Notes under the pieces: model-generated
Database searches by the model: none
Told to the model about the DNA's origin: nothing
The model's input: only the letters and a program-made list of their open reading frames with translations
Part shown: piece after piece, positions 6,032 through 12,216 of the stretch
Layout of the letters: each line of letters opens with the position of its first letter
Position numbering within the stretch: the first letter of the stretch is position 1
DNA from: JBBQRS01 sp038214535
GTDB taxonomy: Bacteria; Chloroflexota; Anaerolineae; CG2-30-64-16
Length of the DNA: 16,368 nucleotides
NCBI GenBank assembly: GCA_038214535.1
Contig: JBBQRS010000109.1
Location: forward strand, 1 to 16,368
Direction: 5' to 3'
Position numbers and translations under genes: made by a program

Positions 6032-6952
6032 ATGGTTGCACGCACGGATGCGCAGAGTGGCAGTGATTCACTGCTGGAGCGCGCGCGCCTGAAGTTCCTT
6101 CCCGATGGCATGGGTTCCGTCACGCGCTACATCGCGCTCCTCATGGTCATCATCCTGGCGATCGTCGCGCTCTTCCCGCTCTACTTTGCGCTGGTCACCA
6201 GCTTCAGGCTGCCCGAAGATGTCGGCACGGTGCCGCCCAAGCTCGGCTTTTCGACGCCCTCCGTCGAGAATTACATGACGTTTTTCCGGGGCGCGGGCGC
6301 GTCCGGCTCCCCGGTCAGTCGCTGGTTCCTCAACAGCCTGATCGTCACCGTCGCGTCAACCATCGCCGTGCCTTTTCTCGCCTCGCTCGCCGGTTATGCC
6401 TTCGCGCGCAAACGCTTTCCGGGGCGCGATCTGATCTTCTGGAGCATTCTCGTCACGATGCTGGTGCCGGGCTGGTCCACCATCATCGCCAGCTACGTGT
6501 GGACCCTGAAACTGGGGATGCACGACACCTACTGGGGGCTGATCTTGCCGGGGATGGCCTCGGCCTTCTCCGTCTTCCTCTTCCGCCAGTTCGCCGTAAC
6601 CCTGCCGGAGGAGCTGTTTCAGGCCGCCAAGATTGACGGCGCCAGCGAATGGCAGGCCTACACCAACGTCCTGTTGCCGCTCTCCCGGCCCGTGCTCGCC
6701 GCCCTGGCGATGTTCGTCCTCGTTGACAGTTGGAACGAGTTCCTCTGGCCGCTGCTGATCATCAACAAACAGGCCATGTACACGGTCCCCGTCGGCGTCA
6801 ACCTGATCATGTACCAGATCAAGGGCGCCGGGCCGGACTACGGCATCGGCATGGCCGCCGCGGTCGTCCTCTCGGTCGTGCCGGTGGTCGGCTTCCTCCT
6901 CGTCCAGCGCCAGATGATCGAAGGCCTCACCGTCGGCGCGCTGAAGGGCTGA
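6032..6952 (+). CDS. Sugar ABC transporter permease (MalG/UgpE type)
   Basis: The 306-residue inner-membrane permease is the partner of the upstream permease. The first span is about 32-56 (YIALLMVIILAIVALFPLYF). The EAA loop is LPEELFQAAKIDGASEWQAY followed by TNVLLPLSRPVL. The downstream block VDSWNEFLWPLLI is typical of MalG-like permeases. The start at 6032 has GGAGG five bases upstream. A 214-base repeat block separates it from the first permease gene; without the block the two genes would be only about 20 bases apart. No ATPase gene follows, so the transporter probably uses a shared MsiK/UgpC-type ATPase encoded elsewhere. Confidence 0.9.
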   Translation: MVARTDAQSGSDSLLERARLKFLPDGMGSVTRYIALLMVIILAIVALFPLYFALVTSFRLPEDVGTVPPKLGFSTPSVENYMTFFRGAGASGSPVSRWFLNSLIVTVASTIAVPFLASLAGYAFARKRFPGRDLIFWSILVTMLVPGWSTIIASYVWTLKLGMHDTYWGLILPGMASAFSVFLFRQFAVTLPEELFQAAKIDGASEWQAYTNVLLPLSRPVLAALAMFVLVDSWNEFLWPLLIINKQAMYTVPVGVNLIMYQIKGAGPDYGIGMAAAVVLSVVPVVGFLLVQRQMIEGLTVGALKG

Positions 6953-6957
6953 CGTTC

Positions 6958-7028
6958 TTACCACGAAGACACGAAGAACACGAAGAAGAATAGATCTTCT
7001 CTTCGTGTCTTCGCGCCTTCGTGGTGAA
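6958..7028. terminator. Long hairpin between convergent genes (CCACGAAG repeat)
   Basis: CCACGAAGACACGAAG and following bases (6961-6989) pair with CTTCGTGTCTTCG...CCTTCGTGG (6995-7024), with a few mismatches and one bulge. It lies between the end of the ABC cluster and the convergent vapC stop, where a bidirectional terminator is expected, but it has no clean U-tract. The same CTTCGYG wording recurs at 15603-15650, so it is also an interspersed repeat. Confidence 0.55.
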
Positions 7029-7039
7029 AGGATGCCCCT

Positions 7040-7441
7040 CTATCCCTGCGCGACCTCAAACCCTTGTTGGGCGAAATGCGGATCGAACGCGAAGACGCGC
7101 GTCAGCCCCAGGCGGCGCATCGTCTCGAAGCTGGCGCAATCCACCAGGCTGAGCCGGCGCTGATTGGCGATGAGCAGCGCGCCGATCGCGGCCCGGTGCG
7201 CCGCGGCGTCCATCCACGTGACCTCAACCAGGGGGACGAAGGTCGCCTCGAACGCGCGCACGGCCTCCATCCCCAGCCGCCGTTGGATTAACGCGGAGGT
7301 CTCGACCAGGATGTAGTTCGTGCAATGCAGCGTCTCATCGCCCTCTAACAGCGCCGCCCACGTCTGCCGGGCGACGAGGTGGTTGGCATCGTCCGCGTCC
7401 AGCACAGCATACAGCGCCGAGGTATCCACGAAGCAGGTCAT
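7040..7441 (-). CDS. vapC: VapC-type PIN-domain toxin ribonuclease
   Basis: The 133-residue PIN-domain protein has all the acidic active-site positions: D6 in CFVDTSALY, E47 in ILVETSALI, D101 in SLVDCASF and D120 in FAFDPHF. Length and order fit the VapC family, whose members are Mg-dependent ribonucleases (often cutting tRNA or rRNA) blocked by the partner antitoxin. The start ATG overlaps the upstream antitoxin stop in ATGA, so the two are translationally coupled. The closest subtype is the one with the 'ANQRRLSLVDCASFE' type block. The RNA target cannot be inferred. Confidence 0.9.
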   Translation of the reverse strand: MTCFVDTSALYAVLDADDANHLVARQTWAALLEGDETLHCTNYILVETSALIQRRLGMEAVRAFEATFVPLVEVTWMDAAAHRAAIGALLIANQRRLSLVDCASFETMRRLGLTRVFAFDPHFAQQGFEVAQG

Positions 7442-7713
7442 GGCGCATCGGTCTCGGCGAGATACCGGTCGTGCTCGGCGGAAACATCGGCGCGGCCCGA
7501 ATGAAACTGCCCGGCCAGCGCCACGGCGCGCCGGCGCCGCGCCGCGCGATCCGCCGCCTGCACCGCGCCGGTCTCGCCGGCCGGCTTGATCGGCAGGATC
7601 ACCGCCACCGGTTCGCCGCGCAGCGTGATGACGTACTCGGCCCCCTCCTCGCGCACGCTGCGCACCACCGCCGTCGCCTGCTCCTTCAGCTCGCGCACCC
7701 CGATCTTCGGCAT
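7438..7713 (-). CDS. vapB: Phd/YefM-VapB-type antitoxin
   Basis: The 91-residue protein has an N-terminal Phd/YefM DNA-binding and dimerisation domain: IGVRELKEQATAVVRSV, then YVITLRGEPVAVILPI (to about residue 43). A charged, probably disordered C-terminal half (AARRRRAVAL...) would wrap the toxin. An ATG six codons upstream exists. The ATG at 7713 was chosen because AAGGGGG precedes it at a good distance and MPKIGVRELK is the usual family start. It is first in a two-gene operon with vapC. A perfect palindrome over its promoter is the likely autoregulatory site. Confidence 0.88.
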   Translation of the reverse strand: MPKIGVRELKEQATAVVRSVREEGAEYVITLRGEPVAVILPIKPAGETGAVQAADRAARRRRAVALAGQFHSGRADVSAEHDRYLAETDAP

Positions 7714-7729
7714 GATCGCCCCCTTAAAC

Positions 7730-7783
7730 ATAATGTGGTCACCCTTGTGACCACATTATACTCGCTGATTCAGTGTCACACAA
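7730..7783 (-). promoter_or_regulatory. vapBC promoter with 13-bp-arm palindromic operator
   Basis: On the minus strand TTGTGT (7783-7778) and a perfect TATAAT (7760-7755) are 17 bases apart. A perfect palindrome with arms 7730-7742 and 7747-7759 and loop CCTT (core TGTGGTCAC/GTGACCACA) overlaps the -10 box and the start site. This is the expected layout for repression by the antitoxin or toxin-antitoxin complex. Confidence 0.75.
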
Positions 7784-7882
7784 GACACCTTCGCCACACC
7801 AATCCGTGCCATCCGTGCAAAATCCCTGTAGTCCCGCCTCTTCACCCCAACCCTCTCCAAAGGGCAAAGGAGCCGGCATAAG

Positions 7883-8443
7883 CTATCCGCTATCAGCCAT
7901 CCACCAATTGATGACCCGCGCCTCGACAAACTCCGGCGGCCCGTAAGGCAACCAGGGCTCCACCAGCTTCAGCGTGATCTGGGAAGTACGTAGCGCCATG
8001 CCCTCCAGCGAAAACCCCGCCGTAGATATGCGTTGTGACGCGGGAGCCGCACTAGCAAAGGCAAGGAAACACGTAAAGAGCACTGCTGCTAGTGTCCAGC
8101 CGGTCAGTCCATTCAGGAGACTCTGCAACAGCTTGGTCGCGCCGTCGCGATCGATCGTTGCGGATGTAGGCCGCCATGTGATCCGATAGGCCAGGTACAA
8201 CCCAAATAGGCTTAACACAAGTACTGATATGAACCCAATCGCGCTATAGATGACCGCATTGGCTGAGCCTACCAGATCGGCAAGCAAATCCGAATCCGCC
8301 AGCTTATCCCCGTACTGGGCCGCCAAAATCAGCGCGGCATATGTTAGAAAAGCAGAAAAGATAACTCTACGCCAACTGCCAGTGTAACCTAAGATAAAGA
8401 AGACCAGCGGAATCAGCAGAAACCCAAGGCTAATGTATTCCAT
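7883..8443 (-). CDS. Small four-TM membrane protein, CvpA-like (tentative)
   Basis: The 186-residue protein has predicted spans at about 5-20, 27-43, 62-88 and 105-135, and a C-terminal soluble tail of about 50 residues. The fourth span follows a TIDRDGATKLLQSLLNGLTG stretch. This recalls the glycine-rich 'DRLLGALLG' entry to the last span of CvpA-family proteins, but identity is low. I do not recognise it with certainty. The ATG at 8443 was chosen because GGAGGAG precedes it and the upstream reading is arginine-rich shadow of the previous gene. It starts one base after the stop of the second SPFH gene, so it is the last gene of the operon and translationally coupled. Its DNA is less GC-rich than its neighbours. 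A role as membrane anchor or channel for the SPFH/ATPase complex is an inference. Confidence 0.7.
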   Translation of the reverse strand: MEYISLGFLLIPLVFFILGYTGSWRRVIFSAFLTYAALILAAQYGDKLADSDLLADLVGSANAVIYSAIGFISVLVLSLFGLYLAYRITWRPTSATIDRDGATKLLQSLLNGLTGWTLAAVLFTCFLAFASAAPASQRISTAGFSLEGMALRTSQITLKLVEPWLPYGPPEFVEARVINWWMADSG

Positions 8444-8444
8444 T

Positions 8445-9701
8445 TCACTCCTCCGCCTTCGCCTGCGGTGTCCCCAGGTCAAGATGCTCAACGATGACCG
8501 GCACAAGGTGCGCCAGCATGGGTTTGAGCTTCGCCATCCATGTGATCTTCGGTATGACCTCGGAACCATCGGCAAGGCGAACCACCACTAAAGGCGCAAC
8601 GCTTGGATAATCTTTGGAGCAGGTGAACACGAGCTCACAATCCCGGAACTGCACTGTCGCCCCGGAGATTGCCCCGCTCTCGAACTCAACCACATCGAAG
8701 GTTAAGATGCCCAGATCATCCGCAATACTTGCGAGAGCTTCTCGTTCGCGGGCTGCATTGTCCCGCTTCCCTTCGGGCAACTGCTGGGGCGGTTCCACAG
8801 CGTTCTGCGTCGCGGGCCAGCCCGATTCCACGTGTATCCCCGGCTGGGTGAAAGCGCCCAGGAGGTTGCCCAGCACACTCATATCGGTCGGTATCCCGGC
8901 GGCGTGCGCCTTACCCACCGCGTCCACGACGGCGCGCAGGGTCTGTCCCTGCTCCGTCAGTTTGATTTGCTCCATCGCACGCCGGTGCTCATTCTCTGCG
9001 ATCTCATTCGCCAGTTCTGCCTTCGTGCGCGCAATCTGATCATCGGTTCCCGCCTGCACCAGCGCGTTCTCGCCCTGGGCCTCGATTAACGCTTTATTCG
9101 CCCGCGCAATCTGCGCGGCGATTGCCGCGGCGATCAACCGTTCATCGCCATGAGGCAGGGCCTTATGCACCTCCACAATCTCATAGTACCCGGCCAGGCT
9201 GCGCGAGGCAGACAGTCGCGCCTGAAGCGCCTCCCGCGTTGTCCCCTCGTCGGTCACCAACTCTTCCAGCGTCTTCGAACGGATATATTCCGCAACAACA
9301 CCCTGCGCTACGTTGCTCAGCTCGCGCAGCGGGGCGGCCATCGAGGCCACGTAGGCGGGATCCACCACCGTATAGCCGAAGCTGATGCTCAGCCCTGCTT
9401 GTAGGCTGTCCGCCGTCAACGCGTCAACACTCACCTCGAGCGGCGGCGGATGGAGGATCACGCGCCGCATAAACTGCTTGTGCCGGATCATGCGTGCCAG
9501 GTCGCGGTTAAGGTTGGTCGCGGTAATCACCTCGCCGTCGCAGATCAGTGCCTCCGTGCCCTGCTCAACGTGACTCCAGCCCATCAAGTTAAAGAACCCC
9601 AGCGACGGCGTCTGGAAGGCGGGCGACGCAAGGCCATTCCCCCCCGGCAAATTCACCGCCTCAAGCAACCTCATTCCGGCAATTTCTTTATCAGTCGCCA
9701 T
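8445..9701 (-). CDS. SPFH/band 7 protein with C-terminal RWD/E2-like domain (soluble paralogue)
   Basis: The 418-residue protein has a band 7/SPFH-type domain at about 20-190 (AGLSISFGYTVVDPAYVAS, GVVAEYIRSKTLEELV) and an Ala/Glu-rich coiled coil at about 190-265. A linker follows, then a C-terminal domain at about 317-405 that looks like the RWD/E2 fold: helix REREALASIADDLGI, a strand ending in FTCSKDYPSVAPLVVV, and a conserved W388. No cysteine follows the YP motif, so ubiquitin-conjugase chemistry is not expected. No membrane span is seen, unlike the upstream paralogue. The ATG at 9701 has AGGAGG six bases upstream and overlaps the upstream gene by 11 bases. It probably forms hetero-oligomers with the paralogue; this is inference. 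Domain calls: SPFH likely, RWD/E2-like probable. Confidence 0.78.
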   Translation of the reverse strand: MATDKEIAGMRLLEAVNLPGGNGLASPAFQTPSLGFFNLMGWSHVEQGTEALICDGEVITATNLNRDLARMIRHKQFMRRVILHPPPLEVSVDALTADSLQAGLSISFGYTVVDPAYVASMAAPLRELSNVAQGVVAEYIRSKTLEELVTDEGTTREALQARLSASRSLAGYYEIVEVHKALPHGDERLIAAAIAAQIARANKALIEAQGENALVQAGTDDQIARTKAELANEIAENEHRRAMEQIKLTEQGQTLRAVVDAVGKAHAAGIPTDMSVLGNLLGAFTQPGIHVESGWPATQNAVEPPQQLPEGKRDNAAREREALASIADDLGILTFDVVEFESGAISGATVQFRDCELVFTCSKDYPSVAPLVVVRLADGSEVIPKITWMAKLKPMLAHLVPVIVEHLDLGTPQAKAEE

Positions 9702-11178
9702 GGCTTTCCTCCTGAACCGCCTGCGCATACTGCGCCTGCATCGCGGCCACAATCGCCACATCCACCAGGTTATTGCCCTTGCTCCACGGCACCACCAGCG
9801 GCGCCGGTTCGCCGCCGCGGGACTGTACCCACACCACCGGCGGCGCGTCCGGGTATTCCGGCGGACACTGGATATCCACGCTGAAATTCTCGAAGGTCAG
9901 TTGCGCCGAAACGGGCCGGCCGGACCCATTCGCGTTGGCTTTTAGCATAAATTTTTTGAGGCCCAGGACATCTTGCGCCTCTTGTAGGCGCGCTTCTTCC
10001 AGCGCCATCAGTTGCACGGCGGTGGGCTCAGTGGCGGTCGTCAACGCCGGCGGCGCAGGCGGCGCCAGCACCACCGCTCGAATCCGTTCAATCGCCCGCG
10101 CCGGGTCAATGCCGGCCGCAGCAATCATGCCCACGGCGCGCAACAGCTCACGCTGCGTCTCAAAGGTCTGTTCCATGCCCAGGCGTTCCATATCGCGCGC
10201 ATGTTGCAGGTTCGCAACTTCCTCACTCAACACCGCATTCTTGCGTTGAATCTCCGTCAAATACTGCGCACGCGCCACCTCGTTGGCGCCCTCGGCGGCA
10301 ATCACAGCGCTCTGCGCCTGGGCCACGCGCGCCCGTCTGATTTCCTCAATCACCCGCTCATCGCCCGTGGGCAACGCCTTCAAAATCTCCACAATGTGAT
10401 ACGTGCCCGCGATGCTCGGCGCGGATTCGAGCGTTTGCTGCATCGTCGCCCGCAGCGCACCCTCATCCTTCACGATATTCGTTAGATCGTCGGAGCGGAT
10501 GTACTCGGCCACCGCGCCCACCACCCGGTTGCCCAGTTCATCCAGTGGCGCTTGCAGGCTCGCCGTATATACCGGGTTAATCACCTCATATTTTGCGGAA
10601 ACCACCAGCGCTAACTCCCATTGATCCCTTGTCAGCGACTTAGCGCTGATGTCCGTGATGGGCGCAGGCTGCAACAACACCCGCCGCGCGCTGATCGGTT
10701 TGCCCAGCAACCGCATGGGGCCGATATACAGTTCCGTCTTGCGGATGATGCGCCGCCCGTCCACCACAACGCACTCTTTACCCGGGTCCTTGATCTCGAT
10801 CCAGCCGATCAGGCCAAGCCAAGAGAGGCCCGGCTCATAGGACTGCGTGACCAACCCGTTGCCGCCATGCATCGGCAGCACCGCCTCACTGATCGGCAAC
10901 GCCTCAGCCGCCGCCTGTCCGGCCACTGCCCCCGTCGCCGTCTGTCGTGATGGTATGGTCCACAACCACAAAAGCACCCCCACGACCCCCACCAGCAGCC
11001 CCCAGACGAGCGGGGACGTATCCACCAGCACATGCTTGACCCTGGCGAAAACCCCGCCCGGCTGTTCCATCATCAGTTGTGGCGCGGCCAGCAACAGCAG
11101 CAAGCCCACCACAAACCCCACCCGCAACAACACGCGAGTGAAGGTTACCGAACTTCTACCAGAATAGTGTGTCGTCAT
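9691..11178 (-). CDS. Membrane SPFH/band 7 protein with C-terminal RWD/E2-like domain
   Basis: The 495-residue protein has two spans (about 16-36 and 55-75), an SPFH-type domain at about 100-280 (LALVVSAKYEVINPVYTAS, GAVAEYIRSDDLTNIV), a coiled coil at about 275-345 and an Ala/Pro linker (about 371-390). The C-terminal RWD/E2-like domain is at about 395-485: helix LEEARLQEAQDVLGL, strands LTFENFSVDIQC, motif PPEYPDAPPVVWV (Y442-P443), and W465. There is no cysteine after the YP motif, so it resembles inactive UEV/RWD forms. Start: a GTG one codon earlier leaves too little room for GGGAG, so the ATG at 11178 is used. The downstream gene is a clear paralogue, sharing AEYIRS, DEG and ALP.GDER blocks. 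SPFH proteins form membrane rings or scaffolds, so this one may anchor the operon's ATPase complex. Confidence 0.8.
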   Translation of the reverse strand: MTTHYSGRSSVTFTRVLLRVGFVVGLLLLLAAPQLMMEQPGGVFARVKHVLVDTSPLVWGLLVGVVGVLLWLWTIPSRQTATGAVAGQAAAEALPISEAVLPMHGGNGLVTQSYEPGLSWLGLIGWIEIKDPGKECVVVDGRRIIRKTELYIGPMRLLGKPISARRVLLQPAPITDISAKSLTRDQWELALVVSAKYEVINPVYTASLQAPLDELGNRVVGAVAEYIRSDDLTNIVKDEGALRATMQQTLESAPSIAGTYHIVEILKALPTGDERVIEEIRRARVAQAQSAVIAAEGANEVARAQYLTEIQRKNAVLSEEVANLQHARDMERLGMEQTFETQRELLRAVGMIAAAGIDPARAIERIRAVVLAPPAPPALTTATEPTAVQLMALEEARLQEAQDVLGLKKFMLKANANGSGRPVSAQLTFENFSVDIQCPPEYPDAPPVVWVQSRGGEPAPLVVPWSKGNNLVDVAIVAAMQAQYAQAVQEESHGD

Positions 11179-11210
11179 CACGTCTCCCGTAGAGATGCGC
11201 CGCAGCGCGT

Positions 11211-12176
11211 TTAGCCGCCCGAGGGCTTCAGGTCATCCTCGCTCAGCTCAGGCTGATCCTTGGGTGGATACGCGTCCGTGGTATAAGGCGCCGCCCCGTA
11301 CTGCAGATTCATCCACTCATCCATTTGCTCGATGTCCTTATCCGTTCCCGATTTCGACTCTCGCGCCGCCGCGATCGTCGTGTTGATGGCGTCGGGCAAC
11401 GATTCGGCCGTGTTCGCGCCCTGATTGATTTCCCCGCGCCGTTCGCTGGCTCGGATATCCTTATAGAGCTCCCAATCGTCGTGCGGGCTGCCAAATTCAT
11501 ACTTCAGGTTAGCGCGATCAATATCCTGTCCCTGTTCGGCAAGCTGCTGTTGAATTCTAGCCACCGTTTCCGCATCCAGCGGGGGTTCATCCTCAGGCGC
11601 CACCTCGGGCGCGATCTGGTTACCCTCGTGGATTGTCACCCACGGCGGCTTGGGGTGCGCCTCCATCTTCGCCAGGTCATCCTTCAGTTCCTTCTTTTCC
11701 GCCGCGCGCAGATCGTCCAATGTTTTGAGCAACTTTTCGCTGTCCGGATCCGATGCAAGTTTATCGCCCGACGTGTCACCGTCATCTGCGGGATCGTCCG
11801 TTTTGGCGAGACCATCCGTGTTCGCAAGACCATCCGCATTGGCCGGGTCATCCGTGTTGGCGGGGTCATCCGTGTTGGCCGGGTCATCCGGCTGGTCAGT
11901 GGCATACGGCGTCTGAATCACCGCATCGCTGCTGCCCCCCGTCTCAGGCGACCCCAACAACGACGGCTGTTCCGGTTGCTTCTTGCCCGGCGACTCCGAC
12001 GGGGTTTCCTCATCAACAGCCTTCGGCTCAGGTTCTACCTCCGCTTCCGACAACTCCTCAGCCGGCGGGGTCCAATTTTCGAGTATCGCCGCACTTTCAA
12101 CCGACGTCTCGGCTATTTCCCACGCTGCGTCGCTCTCCGACGCATCATCCTCAAATGATTCGAACTCGATGCCCAT
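11211..12176 (-). CDS. Acidic, repeat-containing disordered protein of the HerA/SPFH operon
   Basis: The 321-residue protein is not recognised. The first ~140 residues are rich in Asp, Glu, Pro and Ser and probably disordered. Residues 96-131 are a six-residue repeat (D-D-P-A-N-T and variants) encoded by 18-bp tandem DNA repeats. A charged helix that could be a coiled coil lies at about 144-172 (SEKLLKTLDDLRAAEKKELK). The C-terminal part (200-305) has more order, with DAETVARIQQQLAEQG and DEWMNLQYGAAPY. There is no signal peptide, span or cysteine. The start at 12176 has AAGGAGGG eight bases upstream. It lies 35 bases after the HerA-like gene and 32 before the first SPFH gene, so it is surely cotranscribed. 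A linker or adaptor role between ATPase and SPFH scaffold is only a guess. Confidence 0.72.
   Translation of the reverse strand: MGIEFESFEDDASESDAAWEIAETSVESAAILENWTPPAEELSEAEVEPEPKAVDEETPSESPGKKQPEQPSLLGSPETGGSSDAVIQTPYATDQPDDPANTDDPANTDDPANADGLANTDGLAKTDDPADDGDTSGDKLASDPDSEKLLKTLDDLRAAEKKELKDDLAKMEAHPKPPWVTIHEGNQIAPEVAPEDEPPLDAETVARIQQQLAEQGQDIDRANLKYEFGSPHDDWELYKDIRASERRGEINQGANTAESLPDAINTTIAAARESKSGTDKDIEQMDEWMNLQYGAAPYTTDAYPPKDQPELSEDDLKPSGG
11794..11883. repeat. 5 x 18-bp coding tandem repeat
   Basis: Five 18-bp units (consensus on the plus strand TCATCCGTGTTGGCCGGG), plus a partial sixth, encode the D-P-A-N-T-D repeats. The core CATCCGTGTTGGC is the same word as the intergenic array at 487-665. 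Confidence 0.85.
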
Positions 12177-12188
12177 ATGTGCAGCCCT

Positions 12189-12216
12189 CCTTGAGACTCA
12201 TTCCTTGAAACTCATT
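12189..12216. repeat. 14-bp tandem duplication at the HerA stop / downstream ribosome site
   Basis: CCTTGAGACTCATT and CCTTGAAACTCATT are adjacent. Read on the minus strand, the first unit contains the HerA-like gene's TGA stop and the second provides the AAGGAGG ribosome site of the next gene. Confidence 0.7.

Noticed and set aside
8445..11178. Active ubiquitin-like conjugation system
   Set aside because: No cysteine at the E2 catalytic position in either domain, and no E1, JAB peptidase or ubiquitin-like gene in the window.
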